From NCBI GenBank assembly GCA_003635185.1, contig PYJA01000135.1:1-48914 (forward strand): a DNA stretch of 48,914 nucleotides, read 5' to 3'. Made by a program: the position numbers and the translations under genes. The stretch comes from Candidatus Poribacteria bacterium (lineage in GTDB: Bacteria > Poribacteria > WGA-4E > WGA-3G). The notes beneath the pieces are model-generated. The model saw nothing but the letters and a program-made list of their open reading frames with translations, was not told the DNA's origin and did not search any database. Below are positions 16,921-25,559 of this stretch, one piece after another. Numbering within the stretch: position 1 is the stretch's first letter; the number at the start of each line of letters is the position of its first letter.

Positions 16921-17055
16921 ACAGGACTTACGCATTCCCCCTTGATAAGGGGGGTTAGGGGGGTTAAAAAGGCGTTATTTTAATGATATTTCAGTGATTT
17001 AACCCCCTAAATCCCCCTTATCAGTGGGACTTTAAGAGAAAATGCGTAAGTCATG
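16921..17055. mobile_element. Foldback MITE with ends matching the IS at 47.8 kb
   Basis: The element starts ACAGGACTTACGCA and ends TGCGTAAGTCATG. The left end is identical over 14 bases to the terminal repeat of the IS at 47822-48913; the right end differs by one base. Inside, GATAAGGGGGGTTAGG and its near reverse complement CCCTAAATCCCCCTTATC make almost the whole 135 bp fold on itself. It has no gene and is probably moved in trans by that transposase family. Confidence 0.75.
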
Positions 17056-17475
17056 CTTAAATTGACGCTTATGGTGTCAATTTAAGGAACACAACCTCTT
17101 GCGGGAGGCACTTTCAACGCCAATAAATCGGTCCGCAAAGTAGTCCGCACACGCCGTGTGCCGTCCATATTCCTAAAGAATGTGTGGCGGACGGCACCAA
17201 ATCAACGGTATGAATGCCATTGGGCGAATACGCGTATGGTATTCGCCATGATTCCCCGCAGAGCGTGCCTGCTACTTTTAAATTCAACGCTAAATTGACA
17301 CCTATGGTTGTGCAGAAACGGAACACAACCCAATAGGTTGTGGGACAACACACGCAGTCCGTTAGGTTTGCTAAACGCATGGATAAAAGGGTTCAGGTAA
17401 TTCTAAAATCTACTATATAGGCTATATCTCTGATACATTATTAACATTTAGTATATTCAAAAGGGGTATATTTTA

Positions 17476-17598
17476 ATGGAAAAATTCCGAATTTCCTTAG
17501 TTATTATTTTGCTTGGCTGTATTGTATTGACATCTTGCGAACGCGTGCCGCAAATGTTAGAACCTCCTGAAATGGAGCCTCCCGATAAAAAAATATGA
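17476..17598 (+). CDS. Short lipoprotein, 5' part of a lamin-tail protein
   Basis: The 40-residue frame MEKFRISLVIILLGCIVLTSC carries a lipoprotein signal with the lipobox LTSC (cleavage before Cys21), shown here without its last residues, followed by a Pro/Glu-rich linker (EPPEMEPPDKKI). It ends at TGA 17596-17598 right after seven consecutive A residues, and ATG of the next gene overlaps the stop (ATGA). Such signal-plus-linker segments normally continue into an exported domain, so this and the following lamin-tail frame are probably one protein split by a frameshift, a slippage site or a coupled start. On its own it would be a tiny lipoprotein. Too short for usual gene calling. Confidence 0.55.
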   Translation: MEKFRISLVIILLGCIVLTSCERVPQMLEPPEMEPPDKKI

Positions 17599-18065
17599 AG
17601 GGAACCATTATGGACGGTTCCCCTGTGGTAATTAACGAATTGATGGCAGATAACGACAATATCATCGCTGACCCACAAGGCAACTATGACGACTGGCTTG
17701 AGTTGCATAACCGGACTGATATGCCGTTACCTTTAACAGGACTGTATCTGAGTGACAAAGAGGACAATCCTACAAAATGGGCATTTCCTGAAAACACCGA
17801 GATTCCCGCAAATGGATATTTGATTGTATGGTTAGATGAAGATCATGATGACGAAAATGCTACCGAAGGATTGCATGCAAACTTCAAGTTATCAAAAAAT
17901 GGTGAAACGGTCATGCTTGTGGATACTGATGCACGCGGTAATCAAATATTGGATAGCATTACATTTGAAGAGCAAGAAACGGATGTTTCTTTCGGACGTA
18001 TTCCGAATGGCACCGGCGATTTCCAAGTTGTAGCAGCAACGCCTGGAACGGAAAATAGAGCTTAA
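17595..18065 (+). CDS. Lamin-tail-domain (LTD) protein
   Basis: The 156-residue product is one lamin-tail domain: VVINELMADNDNIIADPQG, then DDWLELHN, KWAFPENTEIPANGYLIVW, LSKNGETVMLVD and FGRIPNGTGDF, ending near ATPGTEN. In bacteria this beta-sandwich occurs in secreted or surface proteins and may help adhesion. The frame has no export signal, but the lipoprotein signal just upstream is in the +1-shifted frame: a -1 shift at the A7 run (17587-17593) would fuse them. ATG 17595 overlaps the upstream stop by four bases. A strong terminator follows at 18127-18179. Confidence 0.8.
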   Translation: MKGTIMDGSPVVINELMADNDNIIADPQGNYDDWLELHNRTDMPLPLTGLYLSDKEDNPTKWAFPENTEIPANGYLIVWLDEDHDDENATEGLHANFKLSKNGETVMLVDTDARGNQILDSITFEEQETDVSFGRIPNGTGDFQVVAATPGTENRA

Positions 18066-18126
18066 TAGAAACCAAGTTGTTATTATTCTCCCTTCAAAAG
18101 TAGCAACAAAGTTCGGAATATACAAG

Positions 18127-18179
18127 ACTGGAAGGTGAAGAGAACAACTTACTGTTCCCTTCTTACTTTCCAGTTTTTT
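18127..18179 (+). terminator. Rho-independent terminator after the lamin-tail gene
   Basis: ACTGGAAGGTGAAGAGAACA pairs with TGTTCCCTTCTTACTTTCCAGT with few mismatches (the second arm is 22 nt; outer ACTGGAA/TTCCAGT and inner AACA/TGTT are perfect) and is followed directly by TTTTTT at 18174-18179. Confidence 0.8.
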
Positions 18180-18278
18180 CAAATATAGAAAGTGTTTTAA
18201 AATTGCATAAGGAATATAGATATTTTGAACCTTTTTACATATCCTGAATTACCACATACGCGTTTTACAAGCCAAAAC

Positions 18279-20483
18279 ATGAGACGCATCCATATTTTGT
18301 GTTTAGTTTTCACTGTGTGTGTGTTCTTTTTAGGACATCACCAGATTGCAACTGCACAGGCCGTCCACATTCCGGATCCTAACCTTCGCGCTGCTATTGA
18401 GTTGGCATTAGGCAAAGAAGCAGGAACAGACATCACTCAAATGGAGATGGAAAGTTTAGAAGTGCTGCAAGCCAGCAGATGCCTCTTTTTAAAGCAATCA
18501 AGAATACCGAGATGGTTACCATTAGGAATAAGATGTCCGTATGATATATTTGGATCCAATATCCAAGATCTAACCGGTCTTGAGTTTGCTATCAATTTGA
18601 AAGAGCTGCATCTTGCCCAAAATCAGATAACAGATGTGTCTCCACTCAAAACGTTGACAAAACTGATAGTGTTAGATCTTCACCACAACGATATATCAGA
18701 TGTGTCTCCACTCAGTGATTTGACCAGTCTCACACACCTTTCCCTTTGGGGGAACCAGGTATCGAATGTGTCCCCTCTCGGTTCTTTAACAAGTCTTACA
18801 TACTTATCTGTTGAAAATAATGAAATATTGGATGTGTCCCCTCTCAAAGTTTTGGTAAACTTGAAAGGACTAGACCTTGAAGCCAACCAAATATCTGATC
18901 TATCTCCGATCAAAATTTTGACACAACTGGAATACCTGGATTTTGATGACAACGATGTTTCTGATATATCTGCACTTAAAGATATGACAAAGTTGAGGCA
19001 CTTGGATGCTTCCGACAACAATATATCCGATTTATCCGCGCTTAATGCTCTAACAGTATTAACGCAATTAGATATCGACGACAATTTGATATCTGATGTG
19101 TCGCCTCTGAAAAATATGATTAGGCTAATCTGGTTAGGACTTGATGGCAATGATATATCAGACGTTTCGCCGATCAATGGTTTGACACGACTACAGAGGT
19201 TAACTCTTGATGACAATGATATATCAGATATTTCTCCACTAAGAAATTTAACAAATCTAAGAAAGTTGGACCTTGACCATAATGATATATCAGATGTGTC
19301 CGTTCTGAATAAGTTGACTAAACTGATGTGGCTGGATCTTGACGACAACCACATATCAGATATTTTCCCTTTAGAAAAGTTGTTGAAACTGAGATTGTTA
19401 GATCTTGGAGACAATGATATATCAGATGTCTTACCTCTCAAAGATCTTGTAAGGTTGAGGGAACTAGATCTTCATGGCAACAAAATATCAGATGTCTCAC
19501 CTCTCAATAATCTGATTAGACTGGCAAATTTGGATCTTGATGACAACGATATATCTGATATATCACCGCTCAAAGATATGATACACCTCACAATATTAGA
19601 TCTTGATGGTAATAAGATATCGAATGTTTCCGCACTCAAAGACCTGAAAGACCTGATAGAATTAGATCTTCACGACAATCAGATATCCGATATATCCCCA
19701 CTCAAAGATTTGACAAATCTCAAAGTGCTTGATCTTCGTGACAACCAAATATCAGATTTTTCGCCAATTGCCGGATTGATAGAGAACTTAATTGAGTATG
19801 ATAATAGCAACCAAACAGTCCCAAGCTATAAACCGGAAGATGTGAACCGCGATGGAGTCGTGAATATTACTGATCTTGTTTTAGCAGCATCCAACTTTGA
19901 GGATCCTGATTTGGCGGCTCTTGCAGATATGAACATCTATCCAGATGTCAATGGCGATGGTGTAGTTAATTTAATAGACTTACTCCTTGTTGCGGCGGAA
20001 ATGAATTCCGATGCTACAGCTCCCCAACTTAGTAAAAATACAGTTAAAACATTTAATCTTACTGTTGAAGACCTCAAGCTGTGGATTCGACTTGCAAAGC
20101 AGCTTGATGTCAAAGCACCACGTCTCCAAAACGGCATTGCTATTTTGGAGCATCTTTTGGAAGTCCTTACATCTTTAGAAGAACTACCGAATGCAACTGC
20201 ATTGCTGGCAAACTATCCAAATCCGTTTAATCCTGAAACGTGGATACCGTATCAGTTGGCAAACCCAGCTAAGGTTGCCATCTCAATTCATTCTGCGGAT
20301 GGGAAACTTATAAGGACGCTGAAGCTGGAGCAATTGCCTGCAGGCACATACCACAACAAATACCGATCAGCATATTGGGATGGTCGTAATGAATTTGGAG
20401 AACCTGTGGCAAGCGGAATCTATTTCTATACGCTTTCTGCTGATGGTTTCACCGCTACAAGGAAAATGGTTATCTGGAAGTAA
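18279..20483 (+). CDS. Secreted leucine-rich-repeat protein with dockerin and C-terminal tail domain
   Basis: The 734-residue protein starts with a signal peptide (MRRIHILCLVFTVCVFFLG, ending near ATAQA). About 18 SDS22/internalin-type leucine-rich repeats of 22 residues follow (about 97-505; core LxxLDLxxNxISDVSPL). Next come a type I dockerin-like pair of calcium loops (DVNRDGVVN and DVNGDGVVN, 521-577) and a C-terminal Ig-like/FlgD-type tail (643-734; ANYPNPFNPETWIPYQLA ... YWDGRNEFGEPVASGIY). It is probably exported and surface-attached or carried into a dockerin-cohesin assembly. Residues around 62-90 (RCLFLKQSRIPRWLPLG) do not fit the repeat and look like local damage. ATG 18279 is chosen because the signal peptide starts there; TTG 18225 is possible. 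Confidence 0.9.
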   Translation: MRRIHILCLVFTVCVFFLGHHQIATAQAVHIPDPNLRAAIELALGKEAGTDITQMEMESLEVLQASRCLFLKQSRIPRWLPLGIRCPYDIFGSNIQDLTGLEFAINLKELHLAQNQITDVSPLKTLTKLIVLDLHHNDISDVSPLSDLTSLTHLSLWGNQVSNVSPLGSLTSLTYLSVENNEILDVSPLKVLVNLKGLDLEANQISDLSPIKILTQLEYLDFDDNDVSDISALKDMTKLRHLDASDNNISDLSALNALTVLTQLDIDDNLISDVSPLKNMIRLIWLGLDGNDISDVSPINGLTRLQRLTLDDNDISDISPLRNLTNLRKLDLDHNDISDVSVLNKLTKLMWLDLDDNHISDIFPLEKLLKLRLLDLGDNDISDVLPLKDLVRLRELDLHGNKISDVSPLNNLIRLANLDLDDNDISDISPLKDMIHLTILDLDGNKISNVSALKDLKDLIELDLHDNQISDISPLKDLTNLKVLDLRDNQISDFSPIAGLIENLIEYDNSNQTVPSYKPEDVNRDGVVNITDLVLAASNFEDPDLAALADMNIYPDVNGDGVVNLIDLLLVAAEMNSDATAPQLSKNTVKTFNLTVEDLKLWIRLAKQLDVKAPRLQNGIAILEHLLEVLTSLEELPNATALLANYPNPFNPETWIPYQLANPAKVAISIHSADGKLIRTLKLEQLPAGTYHNKYRSAYWDGRNEFGEPVASGIYFYTLSADGFTATRKMVIWK
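18567..19790 (+). repeat. 66-bp tandem repeats coding for LRRs
   Basis: The DNA is a run of about 18 diverged 66-bp units with the recurring core GATATATCAGATGTGTC. The strong periodicity also creates long antisense open frames (for example 18680-19441), which are artefacts. Confidence 0.85.
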
Positions 20484-20533
20484 TTTCGAATCATTTCCGT
20501 AAAGCTATCTCACGGAATATATAAGGAGAAAAA

Positions 20534-23158
20534 ATGCGAATTTTCATAACGTTATTGTTCATTTTTTGTCTACTGTCCACAGCGTCAAGTGAAATTCAAT
20601 TTGAAGATGTCTCACATCAGGTTGGTATCACACGTATCGGTGAAAGTTGGGGAAATGCGTGGGGAGATTTTGATGGAGATGGATTTCTCGATTTATGGGC
20701 TACTAATCACAGACACAAACCGAGTCTCTATCGTAACAACGGTGATGGTACTTTCACAGACATTATTGATGTGGTCTGGGATGCAAATCCGCATGCAGAC
20801 ACACACGGTGTTGCCTGGGCAGACTATGACAACGATGGAGATCAAGATTTAATCATTTTATCCGGTAGTGGTGGCGGGTTAAGTAGTGGTGCACACAATA
20901 ACCACGCAAACCATTTCTATGTAAATGAAAACGGTATACTTATAGAACGCGCCGCTGAACTCGGCATAGATTACCCACTTTTGCGAGGCAGAACGCCCCT
21001 CTGGTTCGATTGGAACAGCGATGGAAAGCTTGATGTTCTTCTTACCGGAATAACCCGAACCGATAGTAACGGTAATTTGGTGACATCTGCATTATTTGGT
21101 CAAACAGTAAGTGGCTTTGAAAATGAAAGTGATCAGGCAGGTTTTTCTCTTGAAGATAACGCGGCTTTAGCACAGTTGGCAAGCATAACCCCGGCTGGGA
21201 CGATGCATCTGGTTGTAAGTTATCATCGCTACCCTCTTGTAGTATTTGATACATCAATTGTACCGTTTATAAATACAACTGAAAGTTTGACGATTCCTAA
21301 CGGTTACTCTGTTCAGGATGCCGTAATTGCAGATTTCAACGGAGATTTGCTTTCAGATATCTTTTTCGTGCGCGGACTTTACCAGTCTTTTGTTGGACAG
21401 GTAGATGCAAACACGTTGGAATTGAACCTGCGAAGCATTGAAACAGAAAAAGGTTTGAGCTTTAAAACGACAGGGAATGTATCTTATGAAATCTATTCAG
21501 AGTGGGGCCCCCGGGTCAACTTAGTCAAAATTGGGGTTGATGGGCATCAAGTGATAGAATTTCAAGATGGTGAATTTGTAGGGGTCATGCCGACACTAAG
21601 AGCTGCTACATACAAAGTCACGCTATCTCCTAATGATCCGAAAGTTGTTGGACTCAAGGCGCGCCCGCAAAATGAGAACTTTGGCATCTATGTAGGTTAT
21701 GAACCAGAGACCCAAAAATGGACATTTTTATCTCATAAACGTCCTGTGTCTGCCATAATCAAATCTTCTAAACCTATAACCGAAATAGAGACAATAAACT
21801 TTTCCACAACAGATCTAAAGGAACAACCCCCGTCTCGTCTTCTGATTAACAATGGCGGAAATGTATTTCATGTCTCATCGGCTTTAGGTGGTCCCGGTAC
21901 ATTCTCAGATGGGCGGTGCGTTGCTGCAGGCGATTTTGATAATGATATGGACCTTGACATCTATGTTGTGCGATCAAGGACAAGTGAAAATCCCCCAAAT
22001 CACCTCTATGAAAACCTTGGAAACGGTTCATTCATAGAACGCGCCAGTTCAAGTGGTATCGTTGGCAGCAAGCAAGGTAGAGGACAAAGCGCGACCGTAG
22101 CAGACTACGATAAAGACGGCTATCTTGATATTTTCGTCACAAACGGTAGAGGTGAATACCCGTTTAGTGAAGGGCCTGATCAGCTTTTCCGTAATATCAG
22201 TAGTGGTAACAACTGGCTGCAAATTGACTTAGAAGGCACTGTCTCTAATCGAGACGGTATCGGCGCACGGCTGTTTGCTACGACACCTGATGGCAAAACC
22301 CAATTGCGCGAAAATGGCGGCGGAATCCATTGGTCCCAACAAGACCAAAAACGAATCCATTTTGGACTCGGACAGAATGATACAGTGAGTGAACTGGCAA
22401 TCTATTGGCCCAGCGGAATACTCCAAAAGTTAACTGACATAAAAGTTAACCAAGTTTTGCACGTCATTGAGAAAGGGATTCAAACGCAGCTTCCCGGCGA
22501 TGTTAATCAGGATGGACAAGTAGATATACTCGACCTTCTTGTCGTTATATCTCACTTTGGAGAGTCTCCTCCCGCAAACGAGCGAATTGATGCTAACAAA
22601 GATGGGGAGGTAAACCTTGATGATGTGGTTTGGATTATCCAGATAATCGAGGGCAACCAGAACAACACCGCCGCACCGTCACAGAAAGATCAAAGTGTCG
22701 TAATTTCAAGCACAATGTTAAATCGTTTTCCCTCTCTGACAGAAAACGATATTGAGCTTCTCTATGCTTTTTATCTAAAAATTGAAGAAATACAGGACGA
22801 CTCCACACCAATAGAATTGGTGAAACAATTTTTAAAACGTCTCTTGATGCCGGGCAATAGTCCCATGAAAACACAACTCCATGCGAATTACCCTAATCCC
22901 TTTAATCCTGAGACGTGGATTCCTTACCAACTTGCGGAGGACGCTGAAATTACTATACGCATCTATGACACCTCAGGTAAGATTGTCCGGACGATTTTTT
23001 CTGGACATCAGGCATCAGGATATTATATCAGTCGGAGTAAAGCTGCATATTGGGATGGTCAGAACGAATTCGGTGAAGCTGTGGCGAGTGGTGTCTATAT
23101 CTACGAACTGGTGACACCAAAATCGAAATTAACAAAACGACTTGTAGTCCTAAAATAA
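20534..23158 (+). CDS. Secreted FG-GAP/ASPIC-UnbV protein with dockerin and C-terminal tail
   Basis: The 874-residue protein has a signal peptide (MRIFITLLFIFCLLSTASS) and FG-GAP/VCBS calcium-binding repeats (WGDFDGDGFLDLWATNH, WADYDNDGDQDLIIL, FDNDMDLDIYVV, DYDKDGYLDIFVTN). An ASPIC/UnbV domain (about 560-650; NRDGIGARL, IHFGLGQ, YWPSGI) and a dockerin-like pair (GDVNQDGQVD and DANKDGEVN, about 655-710) follow. The final Ig-like tail (about 781-874) begins HANYPNPFNPETWIPYQLA, almost the same as in the LRR protein before it. AAGGAGAAAAA precedes the ATG. It is most likely an exported beta-propeller adhesin or binding protein. It lies 50 bp after the LRR gene in the same direction. Confidence 0.92.
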   Translation: MRIFITLLFIFCLLSTASSEIQFEDVSHQVGITRIGESWGNAWGDFDGDGFLDLWATNHRHKPSLYRNNGDGTFTDIIDVVWDANPHADTHGVAWADYDNDGDQDLIILSGSGGGLSSGAHNNHANHFYVNENGILIERAAELGIDYPLLRGRTPLWFDWNSDGKLDVLLTGITRTDSNGNLVTSALFGQTVSGFENESDQAGFSLEDNAALAQLASITPAGTMHLVVSYHRYPLVVFDTSIVPFINTTESLTIPNGYSVQDAVIADFNGDLLSDIFFVRGLYQSFVGQVDANTLELNLRSIETEKGLSFKTTGNVSYEIYSEWGPRVNLVKIGVDGHQVIEFQDGEFVGVMPTLRAATYKVTLSPNDPKVVGLKARPQNENFGIYVGYEPETQKWTFLSHKRPVSAIIKSSKPITEIETINFSTTDLKEQPPSRLLINNGGNVFHVSSALGGPGTFSDGRCVAAGDFDNDMDLDIYVVRSRTSENPPNHLYENLGNGSFIERASSSGIVGSKQGRGQSATVADYDKDGYLDIFVTNGRGEYPFSEGPDQLFRNISSGNNWLQIDLEGTVSNRDGIGARLFATTPDGKTQLRENGGGIHWSQQDQKRIHFGLGQNDTVSELAIYWPSGILQKLTDIKVNQVLHVIEKGIQTQLPGDVNQDGQVDILDLLVVISHFGESPPANERIDANKDGEVNLDDVVWIIQIIEGNQNNTAAPSQKDQSVVISSTMLNRFPSLTENDIELLYAFYLKIEEIQDDSTPIELVKQFLKRLLMPGNSPMKTQLHANYPNPFNPETWIPYQLAEDAEITIRIYDTSGKIVRTIFSGHQASGYYISRSKAAYWDGQNEFGEAVASGVYIYELVTPKSKLTKRLVVLK

Positions 23159-23169
23159 AAGGCGAAAAT

Positions 23170-24165
23170 ATGAAAAAAACCTCATTGGTTACTGGTGGAG
23201 CAGGTTTTATGGGTGCCCACGTCGTCAATGAATTGCTCCGCGACGGTGACCATACAGTTGTTGTGCTTGATGACATAAGTGGTGGATTTCGTGAAAATGT
23301 AAACCCCAAAGCAACATTTGTAGAAGGAAGTATACTTGATGTGCCACTTATAAATCGACTCTGTGAGCAGTATAAATTTAACTATATCTACCATCTTGCT
23401 GCGTATGCAGCAGAAGGATTAAGCCATTTCATCAAACGATTTAACTATCAAAATAACCTTATCGGTAGCGTTAACTTGATAAATGCCGCTGTGAACTATA
23501 ATGTTGAACGTTTTGTATTTACCTCCTCCATCGCTGTTTATGGTGAAAACCAACTCCCAATGCACGAAGGACTCATACCGATGCCTGAAGATTCCTACGG
23601 TATCGCCAAATATGCTGTGGAACAGGAATTGAACGTTTCTAAACGCCTCTTTGGCTTGGATTACACCATTTTTCGACCACACAATGTTTACGGAGAACTT
23701 CAGAATATTAGTGATAAGTATCGAAATGTTATCGGCATCTTCATGAATAAAATTATGCAGGATGAACCTTTAATCATATTTGGTGATGGAGAACAGACAC
23801 GCGCCTTTACACATATTGCAGATGTCGCGCCGCATATCGCGCGCTGCGTAGATATACCGGAAACCTCATGTGAAGTTTTCAATGTCGGTTCGGATAAACA
23901 TGTTTCTGTCAATGAATTAGCACATCTCGTTATGACAGCCATGGAAAAGGAAGTGACTGTAAAATATCTTAGAGAGAGGGAAGAGGTGAAGCATGCCTAT
24001 TGCACACACGAGAAATTCCACAAGGTTTTCGGGGAGTCGTCACAGGTTTCACTTCCAGAAGGTTTAGGTAGAATGGCAGCATGGGCAAAATCTGTCGGTC
24101 CGCGGGATTCCACTTTATTTAAGGACATTGAAATCCGCAAAAACCTACCTGAAGGTTGGAAATAA
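23170..24165 (+). CDS. NAD-dependent sugar epimerase/dehydratase
   Basis: The 331-residue protein is an extended short-chain dehydrogenase of the UDP-glucose 4-epimerase group. It has the Rossmann motif TGGAGFMG at 8-15, D34/D35 to hold the adenine ribose, HLAA near 75-78, the catalytic set S119/S120, Y143 and K147 (YGIAK), and FRPHNVYGELQ as the substrate loop. It probably interconverts or dehydrates a nucleotide sugar for the polysaccharide made by the genes downstream. It starts 11 bp after the FG-GAP gene and 25 bp before the MurJ-like gene, so it may be transcribed with both. The exact sugar cannot be deduced. Confidence 0.92.
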   Translation: MKKTSLVTGGAGFMGAHVVNELLRDGDHTVVVLDDISGGFRENVNPKATFVEGSILDVPLINRLCEQYKFNYIYHLAAYAAEGLSHFIKRFNYQNNLIGSVNLINAAVNYNVERFVFTSSIAVYGENQLPMHEGLIPMPEDSYGIAKYAVEQELNVSKRLFGLDYTIFRPHNVYGELQNISDKYRNVIGIFMNKIMQDEPLIIFGDGEQTRAFTHIADVAPHIARCVDIPETSCEVFNVGSDKHVSVNELAHLVMTAMEKEVTVKYLREREEVKHAYCTHEKFHKVFGESSQVSLPEGLGRMAAWAKSVGPRDSTLFKDIEIRKNLPEGWK

Positions 24166-24190
24166 TCTTCACCTCTGACTTGAAATTGCC

Positions 24191-25507
24191 ATGGTAAAAA
24201 AATTCCTACGGCACAATACCTTTTGGGTGATGGCGATTACCTGCGCTGGAATGGGCTTGAGTCTTCTCGTCCGTGCTATCTTGATTCCGAAAAGGTTCGA
24301 TATCGGGATAACATCAGACGCACTCATTACCGCATTAAAAGTTGTCCTGTTAGCCGACACAGTGGTACGAGAAGGTGCTAAGTTTAGTCTTGTTCCACTC
24401 TTTATCACATGTGAAAAGGAGATGACAGGGACAGAATACAAGCGTTTTACGAATAGTCTCCTCAATTTTTTACTCTGTGTAGGTTTAGGGGTTTTTATCC
24501 TAATTGAACTTTGCGCCCCTTGGATTGTGAGGGCATTATCGTCAACTCTTGATGTGCAGAAAACGACGGGCCTGTTACGATTATGTGCTCCATTGATTAT
24601 CTTTGGATTCGGCAGCACAGTGCTCGGCGCGTTGCTGAACAGTCGGCAACATTTTAAAGCTGTTGCCCTCCGAAACGCACTACCCCCTGGTGCCGCCGCG
24701 GTCGTTTTTCTATTGCTATGGAACACAGAAAACTTGGAAAACTGGATTGCAGCCGCATACACGGGCGGTTTTATCTTATACTTTGGATGGTTGTGTATCG
24801 GAATGTCCCGAACAGGATATCAGTTTCGGTTTGAAGGAATCTCTTTGGAGACACTGCGTTCTTTGAAAAACACGGTTACTTTACCAACACTCGGTTTCAC
24901 TGTCCGACAAGTTACGAATCGCTTATTGGTTGAAGTATCCCTTGTCTCACAACTTGGAAGTGGGGCAGTCACACTCTATGAGTGCGCTTTTAGGATTTTC
25001 TCTGCATTACAGACACTCATCGGGATTAGTATTGCTACGACAGGTTTGCCTGAAATGTCTACTCAAGATGTGGAAGATAACCAACTCAAATTGAGACGTA
25101 CACTTAAGCGAAACATAGTCGTTGCATTTTGCATCGCGCTTCCAGTGACATTGCTACTTCTTTTGAGCCATACAAAAATAGTCTCGCTTTTGTATACGGG
25201 AAATAAATTTGATCCGACATCAATTCAACAGATAGCCAAAGTGCTCTTCTGGCTCAGCACAGGTTTGATATTTTCGTGTTTAATACCGGTACTAAATGCT
25301 GGACTCTATGCCCAAAAAGCGTATCGTCTCATTTTTAGAAACATGGTAACGATGGCAGTTTTAAACTTTGCTTTGGCTTATGGATTTGTTAAAGCATGGG
25401 AGCTTCTTGGTATTGCTTTAGCCGTCTCAGTCACTGCAGTTCTTGCTGTTGTAAATTTGACATATTTACTTCGAAAAACCAGAATTGTCTTGCTACAACG
25501 AGATTAA
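24191..25507 (+). CDS. MurJ/MviN-family lipid flippase
   Basis: The 438-residue membrane protein has some 12 hydrophobic segments and the MATE-like MurJ/MviN sequence marks near the N-terminus (FWVMAITCAGMGLSLLVRAI, then ADTVVREGAKFSLVPLF). Members of this family flip undecaprenyl-linked sugars across the inner membrane. True MurJ flips lipid II and is normally over 500 residues. Given the neighbours (epimerase, sulfotransferases, polymerase-like protein), I infer that this copy exports a polysaccharide repeat unit rather than peptidoglycan precursor. The last segment shows LNAGLYAQKAYR, typical of the family. Confidence 0.85.
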   Translation: MVKKFLRHNTFWVMAITCAGMGLSLLVRAILIPKRFDIGITSDALITALKVVLLADTVVREGAKFSLVPLFITCEKEMTGTEYKRFTNSLLNFLLCVGLGVFILIELCAPWIVRALSSTLDVQKTTGLLRLCAPLIIFGFGSTVLGALLNSRQHFKAVALRNALPPGAAAVVFLLLWNTENLENWIAAAYTGGFILYFGWLCIGMSRTGYQFRFEGISLETLRSLKNTVTLPTLGFTVRQVTNRLLVEVSLVSQLGSGAVTLYECAFRIFSALQTLIGISIATTGLPEMSTQDVEDNQLKLRRTLKRNIVVAFCIALPVTLLLLLSHTKIVSLLYTGNKFDPTSIQQIAKVLFWLSTGLIFSCLIPVLNAGLYAQKAYRLIFRNMVTMAVLNFALAYGFVKAWELLGIALAVSVTAVLAVVNLTYLLRKTRIVLLQRD

Positions 25508-25559
25508 AGCATGATTTAGTTGACTTGAACCTAAACGATCACAAAATGCAGGCGAATTT

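Larger units (their letters stand above)
16458..17475. other. 1-kb repeat-rich intergenic region
   Basis: No gene is supported. The region holds an inverted pair of hairpins (16744-16891), a foldback MITE (16921-17055), three or more copies of a TTAAATTGAC...TATGG motif (about 16702-16734, 17057-17074, 17291-17306), two copies of GGTTGTGCAGAAACGGAACACA (near 16675 and 17308; shown here as its parts GGTTGTGCAG and AACGGAACACA), and dyads such as GCCGTCC/GGACGGC (about 17159-17196). Frames on either strand run through these repeats and are not called. Confidence 0.7.

Noticed and set aside
17114..17380. 88-residue minus-strand frame in the repeat region
   Set aside because: It is composed of palindromic repeats and has no ribosome binding site or family resemblance.
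18680..19441. 253-residue minus-strand frame inside the LRR gene
   Set aside because: Its SDISLSSRSN repeats are the antisense reading of the 66-bp LRR units; the sense protein is clearly real.
18567..19790. Regularly spaced repeat considered as a CRISPR array
   Set aside because: Period is exactly 66 bp in frame, units vary throughout, there are no unique spacers and the translation is a standard LRR protein.
24169..24762. 197-residue minus-strand frame opposite the MurJ-like gene
   Set aside because: The + strand protein has clear membrane topology and family motifs; the antisense frame is basic and Ser/Thr-rich with no motif.
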